Shown piece after piece: positions 17,069-25,367 of a stretch of 64,000 bases of DNA (position 1 is the first letter of the stretch; every line of letters begins with the position of its first letter). The notes under the pieces were generated by a model. It was given only the letters and a program-made list of their open reading frames with translations, did no database searches and was not told where the DNA came from. This DNA comes from Halococcus qingdaonensis (GTDB lineage Archaea > Halobacteriota > Halobacteria > Halobacteriales > Halococcaceae). The position numbers were made by a program, and so were the translations under genes. The DNA lies in the NCBI RefSeq assembly GCF_024508235.1, contig NZ_CP101943.1:1240001-1304000 (forward strand), in the 5' to 3' direction.

Positions 17069-17643
17069 CAGCGCTCGAAATCGACGGCGACGTTCACTTG
17101 CCCCTCGTCGGCCGCCGGATCGTAGGCCGTACACGCCTTCGCGAGCACGTCGACGATGGCGTCCGGTCCCCAGCGCGCGGTACTCAACGAGAGATCGTAG
17201 ATCGAGCGGTCGTCGATGTCGATGTCGTAATACTCCTGATAGCGCTGGGCCTCGCTCGCGGCGCGGGCTTCGGTTTCCTCACGGGCGACGTCGATCGATT
17301 TCTCCTCGCGATCGGCGATGCGCGCGACACGAACGGACAGCGGTGCGTCGAGCCAGATCCTGAGATCGGCGTACTCGCCGGCCATCCAGCCCGCCAGCCG
17401 GGATTCGAGCACGACGTCGTCGCGCTCCTCCGCGATCGTCAGCTGGCGACGATCGAGTGCCCGGTCGATGGCGTCGTCCTCCTCGGCGCGGCGGTTGAGT
17501 TCGAGCGCCGTCAGCCCGCGTTCGTCGGCGACCGTCCGAAAGATATCGCCGCCGCTGATGTGTTCGTAGGAGAGTCGGTCGGCGAGCGCCGCCGCCGTCG
17601 TGGATTTGCCGACGCCGGCCGGCCCGGACACGGTGACAAACAT
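17068..17643 (-). CDS. cmk: (d)CMP kinase (archaeal cytidylate kinase)
   Basis: A 191-residue P-loop kinase beginning [20 protein letters not shown], with the Walker A motif at residues 7-14. '[10 protein letters not shown]' is the nucleotide-monophosphate site, '[12 protein letters not shown]' the usual CMP-binding region, and '[10 protein letters not shown]' the lid arginines. It phosphorylates CMP/dCMP with ATP in pyrimidine salvage. Met at 17643 was chosen because the P-loop then starts where the family expects it; an in-frame Met nine codons upstream exists. It sits between truB (1-nt overlap) and the DUF106 gene in the archaeal order. Confidence 0.92.
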   Translation of the reverse strand: MFVTVSGPAGVGKSTTAAALADRLSYEHISGGDIFRTVADERGLTALELNRRAEEDDAIDRALDRRQLTIAEERDDVVLESRLAGWMAGEYADLRIWLDAPLSVRVARIADREEKSIDVAREETEARAASEAQRYQEYYDIDIDDRSIYDLSLSTARWGPDAIVDVLAKACTAYDPAADEGQVNVAVDFER

Positions 17644-17688
17644 GCCGTGTCTCGGTCCGGGGCGGTACAAAGGGGTTGTGGCTCCCGC

Positions 17689-18621
17689 TCAGGTCGACGG
17701 CGTCGTCGTGAGGTTGAGCGATTTCTGGATGATCTGGCGGAAGGAGATGGAGATGAGGAAGTACCAGACGAGCCAGACCCAGACGAAGCCACCGATCTGC
17801 TCGGTCAGCTCCATGCGCCCGAGCATCGGCAGGACGATCGACCGCTCGGCCGCGACGATGTGCTCGGCACCGCCGCCGCGGACGCCCGTCTTCCAGTACA
17901 TCCAGACGAACACCGGGATGGTGAGCAGCAGGATCCAGACCATCGGCCGGAACTGCTCCTTGAACATGCCGAGCTGATCGCTCATCGCGTCCATCTGCTC
18001 CTCCTGAATCCGGTCGAGCGCGGCGTCGTCACCGCGCTCTTTGGCCTCCTTGCGGCGCTCTTGGATGTCGTTCATCTGTTCTTGGATCGCGCCCATCTTC
18101 TCGGTGTTCATCAGGTTCGACTGGAGCAGCACCGAGTAGAGCCCGGTGAGCACCGAGAGGATGATGACGACGGCATAGAACGGCAACACGGCGTCGAACG
18201 GGCCGAAGATGACGTCCGCTGCCTGTCCGACCGCGTTGCGGATCGGCATGACCGCGTAGGCAGGAAACAGCGAGAGCGCCGCGAGCCCGGCGAGTTTATC
18301 GTAGGTCGACCAGCCGGAATCCTCGTCCTCGGCGTCGGTCTCGACGGAGTCGTCGCCGAGCGCCGCACGGATCTCGTCGGGGTTCGAGACCGCGAAGCCG
18401 TCGCCGTCGGCGTCGTGGAGGATGCCGGTCTCGATGAGTCGGCCCCACTGTCCGCTCGTGAGGTCGTCGCTGACGTCGGCCCATCTGATGGTGTGGGTGC
18501 CGCCGTCGGGTGTCGGTTCGTCGGCGGCGTGGCCGGATCGGTCGAGCACCACCGTGAGCGCCTCGGCGAAGGCGGGGTCCTCGGCGACCAGCGAGCGCGC
18601 TTTCTCGCCTGTTCGTCCCAT
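17689..18621 (-). CDS. DUF106/EMC3-TMCO1-like membrane protein (Oxa1 superfamily)
   Basis: A 310-residue protein. Residues 1 to about 115 are an acidic cytoplasmic domain. After that comes a three-helix membrane core with a helix near 'VLPFYAVVIILSVLTGLYSVLL', a long charged coiled coil ('EKMGAIQEQMNDIQERRKEAKER'), then 'FRPMVWILLLTIPVFVWMYW' and a last helix 'WVWLVWYFLISISFRQIIQ'. This is the DUF106 layout, placed in the Oxa1/YidC/EMC3 insertase superfamily, so a role in membrane-protein insertion is likely. It lies between adk and cmk, its usual archaeal position beside the Sec genes, although no secY is in the window. Confidence 0.9.
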   Translation of the reverse strand: MGRTGEKARSLVAEDPAFAEALTVVLDRSGHAADEPTPDGGTHTIRWADVSDDLTSGQWGRLIETGILHDADGDGFAVSNPDEIRAALGDDSVETDAEDEDSGWSTYDKLAGLAALSLFPAYAVMPIRNAVGQAADVIFGPFDAVLPFYAVVIILSVLTGLYSVLLQSNLMNTEKMGAIQEQMNDIQERRKEAKERGDDAALDRIQEEQMDAMSDQLGMFKEQFRPMVWILLLTIPVFVWMYWKTGVRGGGAEHIVAAERSIVLPMLGRMELTEQIGGFVWVWLVWYFLISISFRQIIQKSLNLTTTPST

Positions 18622-18695
18622 TTCCGTCCTCTATAGCGTGCGCGCTAATCAACCTTTTACTTCGCTAGCCGTTTCGAACCGATTCCGATAACCGC

Positions 18696-19334
18696 TCAGA
18701 CCGCCGCGTCGATCGTCTCGCGCAGCTCTTCCCAGACTTCCTCAGGTGTGGCCTCGCCGTCGATCTCCTCGAGCACGCCCGCCTCGCGGTAGTAGTCCAC
18801 GACCGGCTCGGTGCTCTCGTGATAGACGTCGATCCGCTCTTTGACCGTCTCCTCGGTGTCGTCTTCGCGCTGGATCAGCGCGCCACCGCACTCGTCACAG
18901 ACGCCCTCCTCTTCGGGCGGGTTGAACTCGACGTGGTAGTTCGCGCCGCAGTCGTCACAGACTCGTCTTCCAGTCAGGCGCTCGACGAGTTCGGAGTCGC
19001 TCACCGAGAGCAGACAGACCACGTCGAGAGTGGTGATATCAGCGAGATAGTCGGCCTGTTCGGTGTTGCGTGGGTAGCCGTCGAGCACGTAGCCCGCACC
19101 GTCCGAGAGCGCCTCGGCGACGATCTCGTTGACCACCGGGTCGGGGACGAGCTCGCCGGCGTCCATGAACTCACGAGGTGTGCCGTAGTCGGTCTCCATG
19201 TCCTTGTTCGCCCGGAGCGCGTCGCCCGTCGTCACATGTGGAACGTCGTACTCGTCGGCGACGTTCGCGCTCTGTGTCCCCTTCCCTGCGCCCGGCGGCC
19301 CGAGCAGCAGGACGTTGGGTTGGTCATCGCTCAT
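18696..19334 (-). CDS. adk: Adenylate kinase with zinc-finger lid
   Basis: A 212-residue adenylate kinase. '[19 protein letters not shown]' is the P-loop at about residues 10-18. 'HVTTGDALR' and '[16 protein letters not shown]' bind AMP. '[19 protein letters not shown]...CDECGG' is a LID domain with four Cys that would hold Zn. It converts ATP + AMP to 2 ADP. ATG 19334 was chosen because the preceding in-frame residues are basic and Cys-rich, unlike the protein, and the P-loop then falls at the normal distance. It is the first gene of the minus-strand adk-DUF106-cmk-truB group. Confidence 0.94.
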   Translation of the reverse strand: MSDDQPNVLLLGPPGAGKGTQSANVADEYDVPHVTTGDALRANKDMETDYGTPREFMDAGELVPDPVVNEIVAEALSDGAGYVLDGYPRNTEQADYLADITTLDVVCLLSVSDSELVERLTGRRVCDDCGANYHVEFNPPEEEGVCDECGGALIQREDDTEETVKERIDVYHESTEPVVDYYREAGVLEEIDGEATPEEVWEELRETIDAAV

Positions 19335-19436
19335 ACTCCCGGTTCGGAAGGGAGGGTAAAAGGTTTGTAGATACCGTCTCCGTTTGCGCGGCGCACACAG
19401 CGGCCCGCTTTTCACCGCGAGCGGCGAACCCGATCC

Positions 19437-19823
19437 ATGACCCGCTTCGATGCCGCAACCGAAGAACCACGAAGGGAGCTGTTCGCCGACGCGATCCGTG
19501 CTCACGAGGAACGCGAGAGCGCGTTCCTCACCGTCGAGACGGAGACACAGGACGAGGAGGAGCGATCGCCGTGGCTCCAGTTCGCGGACGGGATCCTGAA
19601 CGTCGACTGTACGGACGACGAGCTCGATCGAGTGAAAGAGCTGCTGAACGACTATCCCGCCTTCCGCATCGACGAGCTCGAAAGTCCCGAGGATGTCGAC
19701 GGGACGAACGTCCGTATCGCGGCGCGGGCCGATCCCGAACGCGTCGCCGAGTTCGCCGATCGACTGTTCACCGGGGTCTACGAGCGACCCGCTGACTATC
19801 GGGCGTGGATCGCGGCCGTCTAA
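19437..19823 (+). CDS. Conserved haloarchaeal hypothetical protein
   Basis: A 128-residue acidic protein starting [16 protein letters not shown]. Predicted alternating helices and strands include '[39 protein letters not shown]' and '[24 protein letters not shown]'. There is no membrane segment or metal site. It is transcribed divergently from adk with about 100 nt between, and its stop overlaps the convergent gene stop by 4 nt. Amino-acid use is typical of real haloarchaeal genes. Function unknown. Confidence 0.78.
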   Translation: MTRFDAATEEPRRELFADAIRAHEERESAFLTVETETQDEEERSPWLQFADGILNVDCTDDELDRVKELLNDYPAFRIDELESPEDVDGTNVRIAARADPERVAEFADRLFTGVYERPADYRAWIAAV

Positions 19824-20407
19824 ACGTCGTCGTCGCTGATGCCCGGTGCGTCGGTCACATCGACCTCGTCGGGTTCGTCCTGCCCGCCGACGAGCAGTTC
19901 GCCGTCCGGCCCCTCGACGTAGACGTCGTCGGCGAACCCACCCTTGGTGTAGCGATGGGAGTCGTCGTCGAGTTTCTCGGGCGTCGACGGTGCCTCGGGG
20001 ACCCCGCCTGCGGGGGCGAACGTGCCGAGCGGGTCGTCGATAGTGATGGCAAACGTCTCGAAGAACTCCCGATAGCGGTCGTAGTGGGCGTCGAGCTCGT
20101 CGGGCGGGATCTCCATCATCTCGGTCCAGCCGTGGTTGTAGAAGTCGAAGTTCGCCTGGACGTGCGTGATCTCGCGCGCGGCGGCCTCGGTGTAGTCGGC
20201 TTCGAGAGCGGCGACATAGCTATCCATCGCCGCCTCGAAGAAGGCGTCGAGATGCTCGCGGCGCTCGTCGGCACGGGCGGGATCGGCCTTGCCGGTGAAC
20301 ACGCGCGTGTGGAGATCGACGAGCTTCCCGGTCGCGAACTCGCCGACGACGGGCATCGTGAGCGCCTGTTTGGCCGCGAAGTGACGGACCGACTGCTGCA
20401 GTTTCAT
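19820..20407 (-). CDS. Conserved haloarchaeal protein (DUF6149-like)
   Basis: A 195-residue protein starting [34 protein letters not shown] helical N-terminal half with an amphipathic start is followed by '[36 protein letters not shown]' and a disordered acidic C-terminus ending [10 protein letters not shown]. It resembles the haloarchaea-restricted family I recall as DUF6149, which has no known function. The start at 20407 rather than 20437 is chosen because the ten upstream codons (MMWLAPRLVS) lie in what looks like promoter DNA. Confidence 0.75.
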   Translation of the reverse strand: MKLQQSVRHFAAKQALTMPVVGEFATGKLVDLHTRVFTGKADPARADERREHLDAFFEAAMDSYVAALEADYTEAAAREITHVQANFDFYNHGWTEMMEIPPDELDAHYDRYREFFETFAITIDDPLGTFAPAGGVPEAPSTPEKLDDDSHRYTKGGFADDVYVEGPDGELLVGGQDEPDEVDVTDAPGISDDDV

Positions 20408-20544
20408 GGATACAAGTCGGGGCGCGAGCCACATCAACGCACCGCCTGCGGACGGAACGGCCCGTTTTTCGGTTGCATCGTATCCACGATGCCGTGCACG
20501 AACCGAAACTAATTTGAATGAACGGTCAGTATATATCAGTGAAG

Positions 20545-21297
20545 ATGAACGGAATCGACAACAGCGTGGCGCTGGTGACCGGTGCGGGAGCAGGAATCGG
20601 CAGGGAAACGGCCGAGCGGTTCGCCCGCGAGGGCGCGTCGGTCGTCGTCTCGGATATCGACGTCGACGCGGGCGAGGAGACGGTCGAACGGATCGAGGAC
20701 GAGGGCGGCACCGCGGCGTTCGTCGAGGCGGACGTCAGCGATTCGGACGCCGTCGCGGCGATGGTCGAGGCGACCGTCGACGAGTTCGGCGGGCTCGACT
20801 ACGCGGTGAACAACGTCGCGGCCGGTGCCCCGGCGGCGCGCACCGCCGACATCGACGAGGACGACTGGGATCGCGTCGTGGCGATCGCCCAGAAGGGGAC
20901 GTGGCTCGGGATGAAACACGAGATCCCCGCCATCCTGGACGGCGATGACGACGGAGCGGTCGTCAACGTCGCCTCGATCGCCGGCATCGAGGCCAGCCCC
21001 GGGCGGACGCCCTACGCCGCGAGCAAACACGGCGTCGTCGGACTGACCCGCTCGGCCGGCGTCGAGTATGCGACCGAGGGGGTTCGGGTCAACGCCGTCT
21101 GTCCGGCCGTCGTTGAGACGGCAGCGATCGAATCGCTCTCGCCCGAGGAGCGCGACCAGGTCACCGCCGACGTGCCGATGGATCGGCCGGCACAGCCCGA
21201 GGAGATCGCGAGCGCGATCGTCTGGCTCTGCTCGGACGACGCCTCGTTCGTGACCGCCCACGCGCTCCCCGTCGACGGCGGCGAAACGCAGGGGTAG
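20545..21297 (+). CDS. Short-chain dehydrogenase/reductase
   Basis: A 250-residue classical SDR. The cofactor motif 'VALVTGAGAGIGRETAERFA' lies within the first 25 residues, 'VSDIDVDAGEE' has the acidic residue that usually favours NAD(H), 'YAVNNVAAG' is a variant of NNAG, 'NVASIAGIE' holds the catalytic Ser and 'PYAASKHGVVGLTRS' the Tyr-x-x-x-Lys pair. The C-terminal 'LCSDDASFVTAHALPVDGGETQG' is the standard family ending. The substrate is unknown. A second in-frame ATG at 20518 would add nine residues that do not belong to the fold. It stands alone after an AT-rich promoter segment. Confidence 0.88.
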   Translation: MNGIDNSVALVTGAGAGIGRETAERFAREGASVVVSDIDVDAGEETVERIEDEGGTAAFVEADVSDSDAVAAMVEATVDEFGGLDYAVNNVAAGAPAARTADIDEDDWDRVVAIAQKGTWLGMKHEIPAILDGDDDGAVVNVASIAGIEASPGRTPYAASKHGVVGLTRSAGVEYATEGVRVNAVCPAVVETAAIESLSPEERDQVTADVPMDRPAQPEEIASAIVWLCSDDASFVTAHALPVDGGETQG

Positions 21298-21394
21298 ACG
21301 GGCAGCAACGCCGTCGCGTGCAGCTGAGCGTCGTTCCCGCCGGACGGCTTCGTGGATAGCAATTCACATTACCCCGGGGTGCCGAACTCGTTCC

Positions 21395-22636
21395 ATGACC
21401 GCCTCGTACGTCATCATCGGCGACGGTATCGCCGGCAGTTCGGCGGCCGAAACCGTTCGCGAGGACGCGCCCGACGCCGACGTCACAGTAATAACCGACG
21501 AGGGCGAAGCGCTCTACAACCGCATTCTCATCAAGGAGTTCGCCAAGGGGAAACTGCCCGAGGCACCGATGTCGATCCACCAGCCCGACTGGTACGACGA
21601 GCGCGACATCGACCTCCGGCTGAACACGTTCGTCACCGACATCGACACCGACGCTCATACCGTCGACACCCACGAAGGCGAACAGTTCGACTACGACAAA
21701 CTGCTGCTCGCGACCGGCGGCACGCCCGTCCAACTGCCCGTTCCGAACTCCGACGCCGAGGGTATCCATCACTTCTGGACGTTCGAGGATGCGCGCGCCA
21801 TCGCCGAGCGCGCCGAGGCGGCCGACAACGGCGTCGTCGTCGGTGCGGGCCTGCTCGGCATCGACTTCGCGGCCATCTGCGGTGCACAGGACGTCGAGGC
21901 CCACTATCTGATGCGCGGCGAGAACTGGTGGCGGTACGCGCTCTCGGACGACGGTGCCGAGATCATTCACGGCGCGCTCGAGGACAACAACGTCACACCC
22001 GTCTTCGACAGCGGCGTCGATCGCTTCGAGACAGACGACGCAGGCCACGTCAGCGCCGCCGTCACGCCCGACGGCGACCGCTACGGCTGCGAGTTCGCCG
22101 GCGTCGCCATCGGGCTCGACTTCAACCTCGAACTGCTCCAGAACACAGACATCGAACTCGACGACGGCGTCGTCGTCGACGAACACATGCAGACCTCCGT
22201 CGATGACGTCTACGCCGCCGGCGACCTCACGCGCTACTACGACACGATTCTGGACGAGTACGCCCAGAACGGTTCCTGGGGCAGCGCCAAGGAGCAGGGA
22301 TCGATCGCCGGCGAGAACATGGTCGCCGATAGTGAAGAAGCCACGTTCCGCTGGGTATCGTCCTACTCGATCACACACTTCGACTTCCCGTTCCTCTCCT
22401 TTGGCCATCCGACGCTCGGCGACGATCACGCCGAGGCGAAGTTCTCGGACACGGAGTGGCGACGGGTCGCGTTCAAGGACGGCAAGATCGTCGGCGGCGT
22501 GCTCATCGGCGATCTCGCACCCCAGAGCAAGTACAAGAAGCTCATCCGCGAGGAGCGCGTCGTCGCCGACCAGAAGGACGTGCTGATGCAGGAGGAGGTC
22601 GACCTCGACGAGCTCGCACCCGCCGCCGAACAGTAG
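21395..22636 (+). CDS. FAD-dependent pyridine nucleotide-disulfide-type oxidoreductase
   Basis: A 413-residue flavoprotein of the NADH oxidase/rubredoxin reductase-like group. 'YVIIGDGIAGSSAAETVRE' is the FAD Rossmann motif (about 5-23), 'YDKLLLATGGTP' the ATG motif, 'NGVVVGAGLLGIDFAAI' the NAD(P)H Rossmann motif, and 'DDVYAAGDLTRYYD' the second FAD motif. No redox-active CxxxxC pair is seen, so it is not a disulfide reductase; a single-domain electron-transfer or NADH oxidase role is more likely. It lies as a single gene between an SDR and a small hypothetical gene on the same strand. Confidence 0.87.
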   Translation: MTASYVIIGDGIAGSSAAETVREDAPDADVTVITDEGEALYNRILIKEFAKGKLPEAPMSIHQPDWYDERDIDLRLNTFVTDIDTDAHTVDTHEGEQFDYDKLLLATGGTPVQLPVPNSDAEGIHHFWTFEDARAIAERAEAADNGVVVGAGLLGIDFAAICGAQDVEAHYLMRGENWWRYALSDDGAEIIHGALEDNNVTPVFDSGVDRFETDDAGHVSAAVTPDGDRYGCEFAGVAIGLDFNLELLQNTDIELDDGVVVDEHMQTSVDDVYAAGDLTRYYDTILDEYAQNGSWGSAKEQGSIAGENMVADSEEATFRWVSSYSITHFDFPFLSFGHPTLGDDHAEAKFSDTEWRRVAFKDGKIVGGVLIGDLAPQSKYKKLIREERVVADQKDVLMQEEVDLDELAPAAEQ

Positions 22637-22678
22637 TCGCATCGAAGGCGTTTTCCTCGCTGCTGTCCCAGCAGCGGT

Positions 22679-23092
22679 ATGGAAGGCGGGAGCGGCGATA
22701 TGACATTAGCGTTCGAACTCAGTGCGCTGGAGGCACTCTCGGAGCCGACCGACGTGTTCTCGGGCGCGCGCCGCTGGACGGAGTACGTCGGCGTGATCTC
22801 CGAGCAACCCACGTACGTCGTGACGAACTTCACGCGGAAGAACCGCATCCGACAGGACTTCTTCTCCGGCCCGCGCGGGCGGCGCGAAAGCCTCGAAAAC
22901 GTCAAACAGCAGTTCGACACCGAGCGCCACGTCTTCGTCGGCATGGACGACGATGACCGGGAACTCGCCGACGAACTCGACTGGGAGTATCTCCCCGTCG
23001 AGGACGCGGCCGACGCGGCCGGCTGGACGCTCGACGACGGTGACGACGAGGACCCCACGATCGACACCGAATCGCGCGACGACTGGCCGTAG
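22679..23092 (+). CDS. Conserved haloarchaeal hypothetical protein (DUF7124-like)
   Basis: A 137-residue protein. It shows 'MTLAFELSALEALSEPTDVFSGARRWTEYVGVIS' near the N-terminus, 'YVVTNFTRKNRIRQDFFSGPRGRRESLENVKQQFDTERHVFVG' in the middle and a long acidic tail ending DDWP. The pattern matches a small haloarchaea-only family that I recall as DUF7124. Translation may start at 22679 or at the second ATG, 22700. Function unknown. Confidence 0.78.
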   Translation: MEGGSGDMTLAFELSALEALSEPTDVFSGARRWTEYVGVISEQPTYVVTNFTRKNRIRQDFFSGPRGRRESLENVKQQFDTERHVFVGMDDDDRELADELDWEYLPVEDAADAAGWTLDDGDDEDPTIDTESRDDWP

Positions 23093-23109
23093 TCGGCCGA
23101 AGGGAACCA

Positions 23110-23116
23110 TTTAATA
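23110..23116 (+). promoter_or_regulatory. TATA box for the 23139 membrane-protein gene
   Basis: TTTAATA lies 23-29 nt before the ATG at 23139, the spacing expected for an archaeal promoter giving a leaderless transcript. No Shine-Dalgarno-like sequence precedes the ATG, which agrees. Confidence 0.5.
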
Positions 23117-23138
23117 TCCGATCGGACGGGTTCGGAAC

Positions 23139-23993
23139 ATGACGCTCGATATCGACGTCGCGATCAGACGCGGCTTCTCGCGGACGTTCACCCGCAACGG
23201 GCTGCTGCTGATCGGGGCCTTTCTCGTCTTCGGGCTCGTGAGTGCGGTGCTCGTCCAGACGGCGAGCCTCCAACTGGTCGAGCGACTCAACGATCTCGCG
23301 GCACAGACACCCACACCGGGCCCTGGCACGGGTGGCGGAGCGGGCACGCCCCCGCACACAGCGGATGATCCCGCCGGGGCTCAGCCGCTCGCGCTGCCGA
23401 TCCCGCTGATCGTCGCCGCACCACTCGCGGCGCTCACGCCCTTCATCGGCGAGGCATTGCGCATCATCGCCGTCCGGACGCTCGTGAGCGAGCACACCGA
23501 CTCGATTCCGCGCGCGTTCGCACGCGAAAACATCGTCTGGGCGACGCTGAACGGTTTCTTTGGTGGGATCGTCGTCGGATTTATCATCATTATCGGCGGG
23601 ATCGTCGGACTGATCGGGCTGCTCATCGGCGGCCCGCTCGTCGCGGCGTTTTTCGCCACCTCGTTTTTCTTCGTCCGCCAGGAGATTGCCGTCGAGAACA
23701 AGAATTTTATCGACGCGCTGACCGATAGCTGGCGGCTGACGAGCGGCCACCGCATCGGCCTGTTCGCGCTCGCCGTGGTCATCTGGCTCATCGGTCTCGT
23801 CGTCTCGATCCCCGGCACCGCGATCGGCTTCCTCGCCGGCGCTGGGTCGCCGGGGCTGGCGACGATCGCAGTCACGATCGTGAGCGTCGCGCTGGGTTCG
23901 GTCACGACCGTCTTCGGCATCGCCGTCGCGGCCCGTGCGTACGATCAGCTGCGCGCCGAGCGCGACGCTCCCGACGAGCGCGCGACGCCGTAG
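23139..23993 (+). CDS. Multi-pass membrane protein (DUF7847-like)
   Basis: A 284-residue protein starting MTLDIDVAIRRGFSRTFTRNGLLL. It has about six hydrophobic helices, with a Pro/Gly/Thr-rich extracellular-type loop near residues 55-85, a Gly/Ile-rich helix pair ('GFIIIIGGIVGLIGLLIGGPL') and 'FFFVRQEIAVENKNFIDALTDSWRLTSGHR'. The 'A-L-x-x-S-W-R-L' segment recurs in the gene at 37985-38647, so the two are probably paralogues. Similar haloarchaeal proteins are annotated only as membrane proteins of unknown function. A TATA box 23-29 nt upstream suggests its own leaderless transcript. Confidence 0.82.
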   Translation: MTLDIDVAIRRGFSRTFTRNGLLLIGAFLVFGLVSAVLVQTASLQLVERLNDLAAQTPTPGPGTGGGAGTPPHTADDPAGAQPLALPIPLIVAAPLAALTPFIGEALRIIAVRTLVSEHTDSIPRAFARENIVWATLNGFFGGIVVGFIIIIGGIVGLIGLLIGGPLVAAFFATSFFFVRQEIAVENKNFIDALTDSWRLTSGHRIGLFALAVVIWLIGLVVSIPGTAIGFLAGAGSPGLATIAVTIVSVALGSVTTVFGIAVAARAYDQLRAERDAPDERATP

Positions 23994-24045
23994 CCCGACG
24001 GTGGCCACCCACGGAGTTTAACCGCACGCCGCGCCAACCGTTCGT

Positions 24046-24576
24046 ATGTCCGAGCCACGCGTCCCCGGCGCTCGCGGGGGCGAGGTGTCGCTGCCGTGTG
24101 GCGAGTCGGTCGCCGTTGCGGAGCTCGATATGGGCGTGCGCGAGTTCGACTGTGACTGCGGCGCGCGCCACGCCGTCGTGATGGACGTCCACCCGCCGAG
24201 CCGGTTCGTCCCCGAATCGCTCGTCGCGATCCTCCGCGAGACGATCGACTCCACCGACGGCGAGGAGTTCGACACGATGCATCTGATGGGCGTCGTCTTG
24301 GAGGAATTCCCCGAGAAGATCGTCTCCGAGGACGTCTCCGAGGACAGCAGTGTCGGCTACGCGCTGCTGTGGATCGCCGACTTCGACGCGCGCCGCCTCC
24401 ACGAGATCGTCGTCGAACTCGTCGTCGAGTTGATGGAACACGCGGTGAGCCACGCCGACGACGCGGCGACCGAGAGCGAGTTCGAAGAGCAGATGCACGC
24501 CTTCGACGTCGAGGAGTTCGTCGATCGCTATCGCCGCGAGCGCGACTTCGAGCACGAGACCGACACCCCGGCCTGA
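24046..24576 (+). CDS. Conserved haloarchaeal protein (DUF5815-like)
   Basis: A 176-residue acidic protein. The N-terminus has 'GGEVSLPCGESVAV' and 'VREFDCDCGARHAVVMDVHPPSRFVPESL', in which Cys and His could bind metal. The rest is helical: 'TMHLMGVVLEEFPEKIVSEDVSED', 'WIADFDARRLHEIVVELVVELMEHA', 'FVDRYRRERDFEH'. This fits the haloarchaeal DUF5815 family. Function unknown. It is one of several small conserved genes running in the same direction from 20.5 to 24.9 kb, with 52 nt before it and 87 nt after it. Confidence 0.8.
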   Translation: MSEPRVPGARGGEVSLPCGESVAVAELDMGVREFDCDCGARHAVVMDVHPPSRFVPESLVAILRETIDSTDGEEFDTMHLMGVVLEEFPEKIVSEDVSEDSSVGYALLWIADFDARRLHEIVVELVVELMEHAVSHADDAATESEFEEQMHAFDVEEFVDRYRRERDFEHETDTPA

Positions 24577-24663
24577 AATTCTTGTACTCGTCCGAAAACG
24601 CCGACGTTCGCGTCTGACAGTCGTCTGACGATATGTTATCCGTCCCGCCGACATAGATCGCGT

Positions 24664-24894
24664 ATGCAGTTCCGCCGTGGCGAGTTCGAGCGGATTCGGA
24701 CGGTGCTCGCGGAGGCGAACGACGACGACGAGCCGCTGACGGCACGCGAGATTCACGACCGCCTCGCTGCACGCGACGTGGCGCTCGACAGCCCTCACCG
24801 CGTAGCCACCGTGCTGGGACGGCGGGCCGACGCCGGCGATATCGAAGTCATCGAGAGCCAGCCCTACCGCTATCGACTCGTCGATTCGCCGTAG
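24664..24894 (+). CDS. Small winged-helix-like protein
   Basis: A 76-residue protein. 'RGEFERIRTVLAEANDDDEPLTAREIHDRLAARDVALDSPHRVATVLGRRADAGDIEVIESQPYRYRL' has the helix-helix-turn-helix-strand-strand pattern of a compact winged-helix domain with a beta-wing ending 'YRYRLVD'. That suggests DNA binding or a protein-interaction wHTH. It has no other domain. A T6 run at 24909-24914, 15 nt after its stop, probably ends transcription and begins the intergenic repeat region. Confidence 0.75.
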   Translation: MQFRRGEFERIRTVLAEANDDDEPLTAREIHDRLAARDVALDSPHRVATVLGRRADAGDIEVIESQPYRYRLVDSP

Positions 24895-24899
24895 TATCC

Positions 24900-25230
24900 C
24901 GGTGGCCGTTTTTTCTGCTCACTCACAGTTCGATCAGTAGCGTCCCGCTACCGCACCGCCACAGCCCACATACCTCCCCAGCCGATTCGCTCGTCGCTAC
25001 GCTCCTCGCTCATCCACCGTCAGAGCGAAGTCGTTCGGGAGAGCGAAGCTCTCCCGTGATGACGGAAGACGCGAAGCGTCTTCCGAACCACTCTGACGAG
25101 CCTGCACTCGCGTGCTCGTGCAGACCTCGCGCAATGTTCGCGCTCGTGCGCTCGCTATTGTCTGCTCACGGGCGGCTTCGCCGCCCGTTCGCACGGCCAG
25201 CGGGACCTTCGGTCCCGCCCGGCTCGCACA
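24900..25230 (+). repeat. Modular hairpin-rich intergenic repeat, copy A
   Basis: After a T6 run (24909-24914) this gene-free region holds a series of perfect short hairpins with three-base loops. GGGAGAGC-GAA-GCTCTCCC is at 25037-25055, GGAAGACGC-GAA-GCGTCTTCC at 25064-25084, ACGGGCGGC-TTC-GCCGCCCGT at 25168-25188 and GCGGGACC-TTC-GGTCCCGC at 25200-25218. The first two recur, in the same spacing but with altered stems, in copy C near 46.7 kb; the last is matched by a hairpin in copy D. It lies between the small wHTH gene and carB. The remaining ~140 bases to carB show nothing I recognise. Confidence 0.75.
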
Positions 25231-25367
25231 CGAGCGCGAGTGCGCGCCGATGGGATTAGCAATCAGTGTACCGTGGCGTGGCAGAATTTGCTTCGAAAAT
25301 CGAAACTCAGCTACGCATCTCGCAGTGTATCGTCGGGCTTATTACGATGTGCGAACTGGCGTGGGTA

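Noticed and set aside
17098-18636. A 512-codon plus-strand frame across cmk and the DUF106 gene
   Set aside because: It spans two genuine genes on the other strand and has the Arg/Gly/Asp-rich look of an antisense shadow.
16196-19334. Absence of secY next to adk considered as a gene loss
   Set aside because: secY is often but not always beside adk in archaea; its absence from a 64-kb window says nothing about the genome.
25037-25218. Serial hairpins considered as a CRISPR array
   Set aside because: The hairpins differ from one another, there are no identical direct repeats with equal spacers, and no cas gene is near.
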